Part shown: positions 28,046 to 36,975 of the stretch, piece by piece
Position numbering within the stretch: the first letter of the stretch is position 1
How the letters are laid out: the number at the start of each line of letters is the position of its first letter
From: Ignavibacteriota bacterium
GTDB taxonomy: Bacteria; Bacteroidota; Ignavibacteria; Ignavibacteriales; Ignavibacteriaceae
Reading direction: 5' to 3'
Assembly (NCBI GenBank): GCA_013285425.1
Contig: CP053447.1
Span: 2,424,001-2,488,000, forward strand
Length of the DNA: 64,000 nucleotides
Position numbers and translations under genes: made by a program
Notes under the pieces: generated by a model
The model's database searches: none
Seen by the model: only the letters and a program-made list of their open reading frames with translations
Told to the model about the DNA's origin: nothing

Positions 28046-28996
28046 ATGAAAACTAAAATAACTGATTTATTAAACATAAAATATCCAATCATTCAGGCTG
28101 GTATGGTTTGGGTTTCCGGCTGGGAATTAGTTTCGGCAGTTTCAAATGAAGGCGGACTCGGTTTGATTGGCGCTGGCTCAATGAAACCTGATTTGCTAAA
28201 AGAACATATTAAAAAATGCAATGCAGCCACTGATAAACCATTTGGAGTTAATATTCCTTTGTTAAGAAAAGATGCAGATGAACTAGTTAAAGCATCACTT
28301 GATGAAGGGATAAAAATATTTTTTACTTCCGCTGGAAATCCAAAAACCTTTACTTCTCTTTTGAAAGAAAAGGGCTGTACTGTCGTTCACGTTGTTGCAA
28401 ATCTAAAATACGGAATAAAAGCACAGGAAGCCGGTTGTGATGCTGTTGTTGGAGAGGGTGTCGAAGCCGGCGGTCATAACGGTGCTGATCAGATTACTAC
28501 ATTTTGCCTGATACCACAGCTTGTTGATAAACTTAATATCCCTGTTATTGCCGCAGGCGGTATTGCTGATGGAAGAGGAATACTTGCTGCATTATCACTT
28601 GGCGCAGAAGGAGTACAGATCGGAACCCGCTTTGCAGCAACCGTTGAATCTTCTGCTCATCAGAATTTTAAAGATGAAATTGTTAAAGCAGGTGATCAGG
28701 CTACTGTTTTAGCTTTTAAAAAGATCGGGTTAGTTAGAATTATTAAGAATGATTTTGCAATCCGTGCTATGAAAGCCGAAAGTGAAGGCTGGAATGAAAT
28801 TCAATTAAGAGAGCTGCTTGCAACTAAACGTGAGCGAATTGGAATCTTTGAAGGTGATTTAATTGAAGGTGAACTTGAAGCCGGTCAAGGTGTCGGGCTT
28901 ATAAATGATATTCCAACAGTGAAAGAATTGTTTGAGAGACTGCTTAATGAGATTGAAATTACAAACAGAAAAAATAATAATTTATATAAGGGATAA
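28046..28996 (+). CDS. Nitronate monooxygenase / FabK-like flavoprotein
   Basis: A 316-residue TIM-barrel FMN enzyme of the nitronate monooxygenase family. N-terminal IKYPIIQAGMVWVSG, the central GVEAGGHNG (catalytic-His region) and the phosphate-binding IAAGGIADGRG and GAEGVQIGTRF motifs are visible. The family covers nitronate detoxification and the enoyl-ACP reductase FabK, and sequence alone does not decide between them; EAGGH is shared by both. It is divergent from metK. A fragment of a second copy lies downstream at 29577-29813, beyond a toxin-antitoxin pair. Confidence 0.85.
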   Translation: MKTKITDLLNIKYPIIQAGMVWVSGWELVSAVSNEGGLGLIGAGSMKPDLLKEHIKKCNAATDKPFGVNIPLLRKDADELVKASLDEGIKIFFTSAGNPKTFTSLLKEKGCTVVHVVANLKYGIKAQEAGCDAVVGEGVEAGGHNGADQITTFCLIPQLVDKLNIPVIAAGGIADGRGILAALSLGAEGVQIGTRFAATVESSAHQNFKDEIVKAGDQATVLAFKKIGLVRIIKNDFAIRAMKAESEGWNEIQLRELLATKRERIGIFEGDLIEGELEAGQGVGLINDIPTVKELFERLLNEIEITNRKNNNLYKG

Positions 28997-29017
28997 TATC
29001 TATAAATTTTAATATTG

Positions 29018-29249
29018 TTATTCGTAATGAGTCCACATTCTCAATACTTTTATAATTTTTTCTTCTTCTAAAACTTCATAAACAAGTCTGTGCTGTTTAT
29101 TAATTCTTCTTGAAATAAAACCTTTAAGATTACCTGTGAGAATTTCAAATGGCGGAGGAAAGAAGCAATTCCACTCTCCCTTTTAAATTTGAGGAAGCAA
29201 TTTTCTTTGCATCTCTTTGCGCCTCTGGAGAATAAAGAAGTTTATACAC
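29018..29249 (-). pseudogene. Broken Txe/YoeB-family toxin
   Basis: From a GTG at 29249, one base overlapping the antitoxin stop, the frame reads VYKLLYSPEAQRDAKKIASS and about 14 more residues, then hits a stop. In the next frame the family's C-terminal half continues: PPPFEILTGNLKGFISRRIN, then HRLVYEV and a terminal WTHYE. This is an mRNA-interferase toxin split by a frameshift, probably with a small deletion, since the total is about ten residues short of the usual 85-90. The catalytic-end residues remain but cannot be reached in one frame. Confidence 0.8.
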
Positions 29250-29467
29250 TACCAGTCAAGCTCTTCAGAATAGTTACCTAAATCAATCTTGGCTTCCTTA
29301 ATAATTGAATCTGCAATTCCCGGAATACTATTTAAATAATCCGTATCACTTTGCTCACCTTTATCTGCTTTTTCCTTCATCAACTTAGCATACTCAAGTA
29401 TGGATGACTGATATTTAAGCGGTATTTTGCCAATGATCTCGTCGATTTGATTTTGTATAGATAACAT
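29249..29467 (-). CDS. Antitoxin partner of the broken YoeB-type toxin
   Basis: A 72-residue acidic protein: an N-terminal helix (LSIQNQIDEIIGKIPLKYQSSILEYAKLM) and a C-terminal acidic tail typical of short antitoxins that wrap the toxin. Its stop overlaps the toxin start by one base, the usual antitoxin-first order. The frame is intact while the toxin is not, the expected order of decay. I cannot place it in a named antitoxin family with confidence. Confidence 0.75.
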   Translation of the reverse strand: MLSIQNQIDEIIGKIPLKYQSSILEYAKLMKEKADKGEQSDTDYLNSIPGIADSIIKEAKIDLGNYSEELDW

Positions 29468-29576
29468 AATAATAACCTTATTTTTGCTTCTAATATAGGA
29501 ATTTGACTTTTAACTTAAAATGTCTTTTCCCTTTAATATTTCAAAGTAATTGATTTATTAGAATGTTAACAAAAAT

Positions 29577-29813
29577 TTTTTATTCCGCGCTATTCAAGCT
29601 GATAGAGAGGGCTTGGATGAAATCAAATTGAAAGAACTGCTCGGAAGTAAATGTGAACGTCTTGGTATTTTTGAGGGTGATGAAAACAAAGGTGAACTTG
29701 AAGCCGGTCAAGGTGATGGGCTTATAAATGATATCCCAACAGTGAAAGAATTGTTTGAGAGGCTGATAGAAGAAATTAAAACATCTGAAAAAAAAATATC
29801 AGCAATAAGTTAA
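29577..29813 (+). pseudogene. C-terminal remnant of a second nitronate monooxygenase copy
   Basis: This piece reads FRAIQADREGLDEIKLKEL and continues to the stop, matching the last 75 residues of the 28046-28996 protein. It has no start or N-terminal part. A 75-bp patch (29691-29765) differs from 28868-28942 at only about four positions, far closer than the flanking DNA. It is probably what is left of a tandem duplicate whose 5' part was replaced by the toxin-antitoxin pair. Confidence 0.75.
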
Positions 29814-29842
29814 GATGACAAGGTTTTTTTGACTGAGTATTT

Positions 29843-31075
29843 TTATTCAATTTTTAACAGCAACGATTCTATTACTTCATCAACATCCTGAGCATAAGGA
29901 AAATACGAGTGAATCTTTCTAAGAACACTCTCAACAACCGCATCAGGACAGCTTGCACCGCTTGTTAATAATATTGTTATAATATCCTTCTGTGGTATGA
30001 AATTATTTGTTTGTATCTCCTGCCGGTTATGTAAATCAAAATGACTTATAACTGTATCTGACAAAATCTTTTTTTCAGAAGAAATAAAATACGTACTCAA
30101 TTTCTGCTCACAAATTTCAACTATATGAGATGTGTTGGAAGAATTATAACCGCCGACAACAATTGCAAAATCTGCTTCAACTTCTAATAATCCATAAGTT
30201 GCATCCTGATTATCGTTTGTAGCATAACAAAGAGTATCGCGGGTATCAGCAAAATGATTTTTAATTTCATTCACTCCATATCTTTTTATCATCGTTTCTC
30301 TTAACAAGTCTGCTATTGCCTGAGTTTCAGTAGCCAGCATTGTTGTTTGATTTACAACTCCGACTTTTTCCAGATCTCTTTTTGCATTAAATCCCTTTGA
30401 ATATTTTTCTTTGAAGATTTCATAAAATTCCTGTTCACCAATTCCACCAAGGATGAAAGAAGACAGTTGTTTTGCCTTATCCAGATCTCTTATGATAAGA
30501 GATTTAGCATTGGTATTACTATGTGAAAAAGTAGCCCGGGTTTCTTCATGGTAAGATTTTCCATGAATAATTACAGTAAAATCTTCTTTACCAAGCTGTG
30601 TACTTCTTGTCCATACTCTTTGAACAAAAGGACAGGTGGTATTGTACTGATAAGGATCAATTCCAAGCTCATTCAGTTTTTCTTCAATCTCTAAAGTTGT
30701 TCCGAATGCCGGAATAATAACAATATCTTCATTTGTTAATTCTCCCCACTCAATCAGCTGCTTTCCGGAGGTATCCATTAAAAACTTTACACCAAGATTC
30801 TTTAAGTCCTGATTAACTCCTGGATTATGAATCATCTCGCTTAAAAGAAATATTCTTTTATCAGGATTTTCTTCGATTGTTTTATAAGCTATCTCAATAG
30901 CATTTTCCACACCATAGCAAAATCCAAAATGTCTTGCTAAATAAAATCTCACAGCACCGAAATCTAAAAGAGTTGGAGAGAAATCTTTTTTTCTTGGATC
31001 GGAATCTTTACGTGAATTTTTTATTCTTGTAATAAAAGAACTTCTGTAAACACTGGGAATATTAAAACTCTTCAT
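29843..31075 (-). CDS. ispH: 4-hydroxy-3-methylbut-2-enyl diphosphate reductase
   Basis: The last enzyme of the MEP isoprenoid pathway, reducing HMBPP to IPP and DMAPP with a [4Fe-4S] cluster. The three cluster cysteines are seen in HFGFCYGVENAI, NTTCPFVQ and LTSGASCPD. At 410 residues it is the long form found in cyanobacteria and plastids, with an N-terminal extension of about 45 residues and an inserted segment after ILGGIGEQ, and not the 300-residue form of E. coli. It is divergent from prfA. Confidence 0.93.
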   Translation of the reverse strand: MKSFNIPSVYRSSFITRIKNSRKDSDPRKKDFSPTLLDFGAVRFYLARHFGFCYGVENAIEIAYKTIEENPDKRIFLLSEMIHNPGVNQDLKNLGVKFLMDTSGKQLIEWGELTNEDIVIIPAFGTTLEIEEKLNELGIDPYQYNTTCPFVQRVWTRSTQLGKEDFTVIIHGKSYHEETRATFSHSNTNAKSLIIRDLDKAKQLSSFILGGIGEQEFYEIFKEKYSKGFNAKRDLEKVGVVNQTTMLATETQAIADLLRETMIKRYGVNEIKNHFADTRDTLCYATNDNQDATYGLLEVEADFAIVVGGYNSSNTSHIVEICEQKLSTYFISSEKKILSDTVISHFDLHNRQEIQTNNFIPQKDIITILLTSGASCPDAVVESVLRKIHSYFPYAQDVDEVIESLLLKIE

Positions 31076-31175
31076 ATATATAAACTAAAATTATTTTCTT
31101 AGATTTATTCATCTATTCTAAAACACCTGTTTATGATGTGTACCGGATTATTAATAAAATAAAAATATGCTTTTG

Positions 31176-31183
31176 TATATTTG
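31176..31183 (+). promoter_or_regulatory. Bacteroidota-type -7 element upstream of prfA
   Basis: TATATTTG matches the TAnnTTTG -7 consensus used by the primary sigma factor of Bacteroidota and lies 24 bases before the prfA ATG. A clear TTG -33 element at the right spacing is not seen, so the call is weak. Confidence 0.35.
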
Positions 31184-31206
31184 CATTCCAAATTTAGAGA
31201 ATTAAA

Positions 31207-32286
31207 ATGAATTTATTAGAAAAGTTAGAGAAAATTAAAGTCAGGTTTGATCAAATTAACACACAGCTTTCAGAAGCTGCAAATGCAAATGATTTTGAAA
31301 AAATAAAAACTCTTAACAAAGAAAGATTGAATCTCGAGGATATTATATCAGCTTACGAAAAGTATTCGTCAATAATTAAAAACATTCAGGGTAATCAGGA
31401 TATTATTAATTCATCAAAAGAGCCGGAACTTGTTGAGATGGCTGAATCAGAGCTTGATGAATTGAAATCTGAAAAAGAAAAGACAGAAGAGGAAATTAAA
31501 ACACTTTTACTGCCTAAAGATCCTAATGATGATAAAGATGTTATAATGGAAATCCGTGCTGGTACCGGCGGTGAAGAAGCTGCGCTTTTTGCAAATGATC
31601 TTTTTAGGATGTACACCCGTTATGTTGAAATCTGCGGATGGAAATATGAACTGATTGATTTAACAGAAACCGGATTAGGCGGAATCAAAGAAGTTGTGTT
31701 TTCTATAAGCGGGCAAAATGTTTATGGTAACCTTAAGTTTGAATCGGGCGTTCATCGGGTACAGAGAGTTCCTGAAACAGAAGCCAGCGGAAGAGTTCAT
31801 ACTTCTGCTGCATCGGTTGCTGTTTTGCCGGAAGTTGAAGATGTTGAGATTGATCTGAATATGAATGATGTTAAGATTGATATTTTTAGGTCTGGCGGTG
31901 CGGGAGGACAAAATGTTAATAAGGTTGAAACCGCAGTAAGGATGACTCATATACCAACCGGAATTGTTGTGCAGTGTCAGGATGAAAGATCACAATTAAA
32001 GAACAGACAAAAAGCTTTGAAAGTTTTAAAAGCCAGATTATACGATCTGGAATTAAGCAAACAGAATGCTGAAATTTCAGCACAAAGAAAATCAATGGTA
32101 AGAAGTGGTGACAGAAGTGATAAAATCAGAACTTATAACTTTCCTCAAAACAGAATTACAGATCACCGGATTGGATTAACACTTTATAATTTATCAACTG
32201 TTATAGAGGGACATATCGGAGAGTTTATCGAACAGTTGAAGATTGCTGATAAAACAGAAAAACTTCAATCTGCCGAAAGCAATTAA
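31207..32286 (+). CDS. prfA: Peptide chain release factor 1
   Basis: Recognises UAA and UAG and triggers peptide release. The 359-residue protein has the GGQ loop ([16 protein letters not shown]), whose Gln is normally methylated, and PET at the tripeptide stop-codon site within [16 protein letters not shown]; PxT marks release factor 1 as against SPF in RF2. Length is standard. Its stop codon overlaps that of the converging PP2C gene by four bases. Confidence 0.96.
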   Translation: MNLLEKLEKIKVRFDQINTQLSEAANANDFEKIKTLNKERLNLEDIISAYEKYSSIIKNIQGNQDIINSSKEPELVEMAESELDELKSEKEKTEEEIKTLLLPKDPNDDKDVIMEIRAGTGGEEAALFANDLFRMYTRYVEICGWKYELIDLTETGLGGIKEVVFSISGQNVYGNLKFESGVHRVQRVPETEASGRVHTSAASVAVLPEVEDVEIDLNMNDVKIDIFRSGGAGGQNVNKVETAVRMTHIPTGIVVQCQDERSQLKNRQKALKVLKARLYDLELSKQNAEISAQRKSMVRSGDRSDKIRTYNFPQNRITDHRIGLTLYNLSTVIEGHIGEFIEQLKIADKTEKLQSAESN

Positions 32287-33848
32287 TCCTTAATCTGAAT
32301 TAAGATAAGACTAACATCATCATCATATTCACCCTGAGTAAACTCATCAAATTTTTTGTGAATAATTTTTAACGGATCTTTTTCGTCGTTTAGATTTTTA
32401 ATAATTTCATACAGGCGGTGCTCTCCAAAACTTTCTGAGGTCCGAGCCCGTGAATCGATCAATCCATCAGTAGTCAGAAAAACTTTCTCGCCGGGTTTCA
32501 GATCGATTATTTTATCTTCGTATTCTCCGTTCTTAGCAAATCCCAGCAGCAATCCGTTTGATACAATTCTTACCACATCTCCGATATTATTTTTATATAT
32601 CAACGGAATATCGCCCGCTCCAGAATACTTGATCTGATAGTTTTCTCTATTCAAAACAAGAATTGAGAGTGTAGCAAATACTTCAGAAATCTTGGAATCA
32701 TTATGAACAGTAGAATTAACCTGCTGCAAAATCTCGCTGGGTGAATAGCCCTTGGTATTTTGTAATACTCCCCTTAAAGCACTCCGTATATAGCCAGCAT
32801 AAGCATAAGCAAAATACCAAGCTCCCCATTTTTTTCCCATTACATCACCAAGAATTACTACAAGATTATTTTCATCCAATTGATAGTAATCTAAAAAATC
32901 GCCGCCTGGTATCCCTTTGAAAGGAGTATGAAAATGAGAGATTGAAAAGCCGGAAAATTCCGGAGGGGAATCAGGTACTACTTTTGTTCTAAGTGAACTT
33001 GTTGCTTCCTGAAGTTCCGAGATAATTTTTCTTCTTTCATTACCAAGACTTTTTATAATAGCTGAGACCTTTGCGACAACAAGTTTTGGTCCGGCAGTTT
33101 TTACTACATAATCAGTAATACCTAAATCATAGCCATCAAGTATATCTTCTTCTGTTCCTTTTGCGGTTAAAAAGATAAAGGGAATATCTTTAAGTACGGG
33201 ATCATTAAGAATCATTCTGCGAAATTGAAAGCCATCAGTTTTAGGCATCATTATATCAGAAACAATAATATCAGGTATCTGCTTTTTGATTGAGTCCATT
33301 GCATCATCAACGCTATCAGCAACTGCGCACTCATATCCGGCTCTTTCAAGATTATATTTGAATAATCTGGACATTGAGGGATCATCATCAACAAATAAAA
33401 TTTTCGGGGTGGTTTTATCAAATGATTCTTTCAGGCTTTGTCTTATTCCATAAGTTCTGTAGATATCCGAACGCCGTATTAAAGCCTGAGTTTTAAGTAT
33501 AAGTTCATTAACATCAAATGGTTTTGTAATAATATCATCACCCCCTGCTTCAACAGCTTTCGATTTATCTTCAAGAGTGTTTTTAGCAGTTACAAAGATA
33601 AAAGGAAGAAATCTGTGGTTTTCATTTTCTCTTACCTTCTGACAAAACTCAAATCCATCCATCCCTTCCATAGTTACATCTGAAAGTACAAGATCAATTT
33701 TTTCTTTTTTCAGGACTTCAAAAGCCTGATAAGAATTTTCAGCTTCGAAAGGTATAAAATTATTAAGCTTCAGATGATGAGTAATAAGTTTTCTGATTGT
33801 CTTATCATCATCAATAATTAAAACAGATCGTTTTTCTGATACCGCCAT
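32283..33848 (-). CDS. Two-receiver response regulator with PP2C (SpoIIE/RsbU-type) phosphatase
   Basis: A 521-residue cytosolic signalling protein. Two tandem CheY-like receiver domains come first: one with [10 protein letters not shown] and phospho-Asp in [13 protein letters not shown], the second with [11 protein letters not shown] and [14 protein letters not shown]-terminal SpoIIE-type PP2C domain follows ([44 protein letters not shown]). Such proteins dephosphorylate a STAS anti-anti-sigma factor, and exactly such a protein is encoded 42 bases upstream at 33891-34229. It is the last gene of the HK-NtrC-STAS-PP2C unit. Two receivers in one chain could let two kinases control it. Confidence 0.93.
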   Translation of the reverse strand: MAVSEKRSVLIIDDDKTIRKLITHHLKLNNFIPFEAENSYQAFEVLKKEKIDLVLSDVTMEGMDGFEFCQKVRENENHRFLPFIFVTAKNTLEDKSKAVEAGGDDIITKPFDVNELILKTQALIRRSDIYRTYGIRQSLKESFDKTTPKILFVDDDPSMSRLFKYNLERAGYECAVADSVDDAMDSIKKQIPDIIVSDIMMPKTDGFQFRRMILNDPVLKDIPFIFLTAKGTEEDILDGYDLGITDYVVKTAGPKLVVAKVSAIIKSLGNERRKIISELQEATSSLRTKVVPDSPPEFSGFSISHFHTPFKGIPGGDFLDYYQLDENNLVVILGDVMGKKWGAWYFAYAYAGYIRSALRGVLQNTKGYSPSEILQQVNSTVHNDSKISEVFATLSILVLNRENYQIKYSGAGDIPLIYKNNIGDVVRIVSNGLLLGFAKNGEYEDKIIDLKPGEKVFLTTDGLIDSRARTSESFGEHRLYEIIKNLNDEKDPLKIIHKKFDEFTQGEYDDDVSLILIQIKD

Positions 33849-33890
33849 AGATTACTATAATGATGATGAAAAATCATAATTGTTAATTAG

Positions 33891-34229
33891 TTATTTAAAA
33901 CTCTGAACAGCCTCATCAACTGATTTAAAAGATTCAAATACTCTGTACATTCTTGTTAGCTCAAACATTGAATGAACAGCAGGCTGAAATCCTACCAGTC
34001 TTAAATCACCGCCCAAACCGGTAAGCTTTTTTAATGATACTACCAGACTTCCTAGAAAAGTCGAGTCAATAAACTCGCAATTTGATAAATCCACTACGAT
34101 TTGTTTAAAGCCTCTTTGTATATCATTAACCAATACTTGCTTAAACTCCTCAGCTTCAACAAGTGTTGCTCTTTTAAGATTTACAGAAATTACAACAACA
34201 TTATCTTTTTCTTCCCTGAAAAACTTCAT
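33891..34229 (-). CDS. STAS-domain anti-anti-sigma factor
   Basis: A 112-residue SpoIIAA/RsbV-like protein. The phospho-site region FIDSTFLGSL places Ser56 where SpoIIAA has Ser58, so it can be switched by phosphorylation. When dephosphorylated by the neighbouring PP2C protein it should bind and remove an anti-sigma kinase. No RsbW/SpoIIAB-type kinase gene lies in this window. It is 11 bases after the sigma-54 activator gene in the same operon. Confidence 0.92.
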   Translation of the reverse strand: MKFFREEKDNVVVISVNLKRATLVEAEEFKQVLVNDIQRGFKQIVVDLSNCEFIDSTFLGSLVVSLKKLTGLGGDLRLVGFQPAVHSMFELTRMYRVFESFKSVDEAVQSFK

Positions 34230-34240
34230 TTTATTTCCCT

Positions 34241-35623
34241 CTATTCTGTTGATCTGTTTTCAATTTTGTATTTGTCCATTAATCTATAGATTGTGGCTCT
34301 GCCCAATTGTAATCTTTTGGCAGCTTCAACTATGTTGCCATTTGTAATATTAAGTGCGTGTCTTATTGCTTCTTCTTTTAATTTTTCAAAAGGTATTACA
34401 GTTTCATCACTGAAAAGCGGACCTGTGTATTCAATGCTTCCGGAGCTTTCGCCAGTTCTTAAATGTGCCGGCAGATCTTCAACATCTATCATATCCTTAT
34501 CTGTAATAATCATACATCGCTCAATTGTGTTTTCCATTTCTCTCACATTCCCGGGCCAGTTATATTCATAAATAAGTTTTAACGCACGCTTGGAAAATCC
34601 TTTTACATTTTTTTGAAGTTTGAGACTGAACTTTTGAATAAAATGTTCTGCCAATACAAGAATATCTGACTTTCTAAATCTTAAAGGCGGAATTGAAATC
34701 GGGAAAGAATTCAATCTATAATAAAGATCTTCTCTGAACTCTTTATTTTCAACAGCTTTTTTAAGATCGCGGTTTGTAGCAGAAATAATTCTTACATCGG
34801 TTTTAATTAACTCTGTTCCGCCAACTCTTTCAAATTCTTTTTGCTGAATCACTCTTAACAATTTAGCCTGCAAAAGCATCTCAAGCTCACCGACCTCATC
34901 AAGAAAGATTGTTCCGCCTTTGGCAATTTCAAACTTACCAAGTTTTCTTTGATGAGCACCGGTAAAGGAACCTTTTTCATGTCCGAATAACTCGCTTTCC
35001 AAAAGTTCTCTTGGAATTGAAGCACAATTAACAACTACAAATGGTTTATCTTTTCTTTCACCGTTATAATGAATTGCACGGGCAATAAGTTCTTTACCCG
35101 TTCCGCTTTCACCGTATATCAGTACGGTAATATCATTATGTAAAACTTTTGTTACTAATTTGAATACATCCTGCATTTTACCATCAGAAGAAATGATGTT
35201 ATCAAAGCTGTATTCTTTCTTAACATTTTCTTTTAAGTTCTGTAATTCACGTGTCAGGTCATAGTTTCTAATAGCATTTTTAATTGCAAGTTCAAGCTTC
35301 TGCTGATCGATGGGTTTGGTAAAATAATCGAATGCACCAAATCTAAGTGATTCAACTGCAACTTCTATACTACCCTGAGCTGACAGCATTATCACCGGCA
35401 TATTTTCATCAAATTGTTTAATGCGTTTAAGTGTTTCAATCCCATCCATACCGGGTAACATAATATCCAAAAGCACAGCATCTGGTTTTTTAGATAAGTT
35501 TTTCAGTGCATCTTCAGCATTTGCAAAAGTTTCGACCTGATATCTCCATTTATCTTTAGCCCAATAGCTGAGCAGTTTCGAAATGGCTTGTTCATCATCT
35601 ACAATAAAGATCAATTTTTCCAA
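34241..35623 (-). CDS. NtrC-family sigma-54-dependent response regulator
   Basis: A 460-residue activator: receiver domain with phospho-Asp53 (LLDIMLPGMDG), AAA+ domain with Walker A GESGTGKELIA, the sigma-54 contact loop as GSFTGA, and Walker B GTIFLDEVGEL. It ends in a Fis-type helix-turn-helix (NIVEAAKRLQLGRATIYRLM). The start is a TTG at 35623; no in-frame ATG precedes the receiver. It lies 19 bases after the histidine kinase gene and probably takes phosphate from it. No sigma-54 promoter was identified in the window. Confidence 0.94.
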   Translation of the reverse strand: MEKLIFIVDDEQAISKLLSYWAKDKWRYQVETFANAEDALKNLSKKPDAVLLDIMLPGMDGIETLKRIKQFDENMPVIMLSAQGSIEVAVESLRFGAFDYFTKPIDQQKLELAIKNAIRNYDLTRELQNLKENVKKEYSFDNIISSDGKMQDVFKLVTKVLHNDITVLIYGESGTGKELIARAIHYNGERKDKPFVVVNCASIPRELLESELFGHEKGSFTGAHQRKLGKFEIAKGGTIFLDEVGELEMLLQAKLLRVIQQKEFERVGGTELIKTDVRIISATNRDLKKAVENKEFREDLYYRLNSFPISIPPLRFRKSDILVLAEHFIQKFSLKLQKNVKGFSKRALKLIYEYNWPGNVREMENTIERCMIITDKDMIDVEDLPAHLRTGESSGSIEYTGPLFSDETVIPFEKLKEEAIRHALNITNGNIVEAAKRLQLGRATIYRLMDKYKIENRSTE

Positions 35624-35642
35624 TTCAATCTTCCTTAAGTTT

Positions 35643-36872
35643 CTAATCTCTATAGTTCTTTAATAATTTAATCAATATTGTAGTGCCTTTATTAGGTTCG
35701 CTCTGAATATTGATTAATCCTTTGTGCAAATCTACAATTTGTTTTACAAAAACCAATCCCATCCCCGCACCCGGTAAATCAGAATCCGGTCTGTTTACGC
35801 GATAAAACTTCTGAAATAAATACGGCAAATCTTTTTCAGGAATCCCAATGCCGGTATCGGAAATAATTATCTCAACTTCGCGGTAAAGATTATTTAATAA
35901 TACTTTAATACGCCCGTTTTTCGATGTAAATTTAATTGCATTTTCCATTAATGCATTTAATGCCTGACTAAATCTTTCTTCGTCAATTTCTGCTATTATT
36001 TCTTCAGGCGGTGTTTCAAGTGTAATTATTAATCCTTTTTCTTCTGCCGGACCCTTTTCGTTCGTGATAACTGCCTTAAGTAACTTGGCAAGATTAACCT
36101 TACTTTTAGTCAGAATCATTCTGCCGGTTTCCATTCGTGAAATATCAAGTACATCATTGATAAGTTTGGCAAGCCTCTTACCTTCATTTAGGATGATAAG
36201 ATTAAACTCCTGTTTCATTTCTTCAGGCATATTAGGATCTGAAGCGATGGTTTCTGAGAACCCAACTATTGATGCTATGGGAGTACGTAACTCGTGAGAA
36301 ATATTTGAGACGAATTCACTTTTCATATTGTTAAGTTCTTCCAGCATCATCTTCTGATTAATCGACCTTGTCCTTTCAAGAGAGATAAGCCGGTTTGCCT
36401 CAATAAGTTTTGGTTTTAAATTATTTAATTCACTCTCGAGTTTTCTCAAATAAGTAACATTTTTTGCAATGCCTAACAGACCGATAATCTTATTATTTTT
36501 TCTAACTGCTCTAATAGAAAACTGATATTTGTGGGAATTCTCATATTTATCAACAATAAAGGATTCAAAAAGAGTGTATTCATTCTTTATTGCCATCGAA
36601 ATAGATGAGTTGACCAATAATTGATTTGAGGGTTCGATTAAGTCTAATAAATGTTTGCCGATTAGCTCATCCTGATGATATTCAAGTTCAGAGGCTCCGA
36701 AAGTATTTACAAAAATAATTTCACCATTTTCATTAAGGATAAACATCAGATCGCGGGAAATATCTACAAGGCTCTCAAATAACTCCTTCCAATCACCAAG
36801 TTTCTCCAGTTGTTTATAATCTGTAAGCATTAATGATTTATGAATTGTATTTTCTTTCTGCTCGCCTAACAT
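35643..36872 (-). CDS. PAS-domain sensor histidine kinase
   Basis: A 409-residue soluble kinase, the first gene of the four-gene signalling operon. A PAS domain (ELFESLVDISRDLMFILNENGEIIFVN, and then a PAC-like GLLGIAKNVT) precedes a coiled-coil linker. The H-box is SNISHELRTPIASIVGFSE; the ATPase domain has the N-box ALMENAIKFTSKNG, G1 DTGIGIPEKDLP and G2 GAGMGLVFVKQIV. The lack of membrane helices means an intracellular signal. The downstream sigma-54 regulator is its likely partner. Confidence 0.95.
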   Translation of the reverse strand: MLGEQKENTIHKSLMLTDYKQLEKLGDWKELFESLVDISRDLMFILNENGEIIFVNTFGASELEYHQDELIGKHLLDLIEPSNQLLVNSSISMAIKNEYTLFESFIVDKYENSHKYQFSIRAVRKNNKIIGLLGIAKNVTYLRKLESELNNLKPKLIEANRLISLERTRSINQKMMLEELNNMKSEFVSNISHELRTPIASIVGFSETIASDPNMPEEMKQEFNLIILNEGKRLAKLINDVLDISRMETGRMILTKSKVNLAKLLKAVITNEKGPAEEKGLIITLETPPEEIIAEIDEERFSQALNALMENAIKFTSKNGRIKVLLNNLYREVEIIISDTGIGIPEKDLPYLFQKFYRVNRPDSDLPGAGMGLVFVKQIVDLHKGLINIQSEPNKGTTILIKLLKNYRD

Positions 36873-36975
36873 TAAAAACTAAGTTAATTGAAAAGTTTAA
36901 TGATTATTGGTGGATAAAATAGCAGGTTTTGATGTGTAAATCAATGTAGGTTCATAAAGTAAAAATAATATTAAG

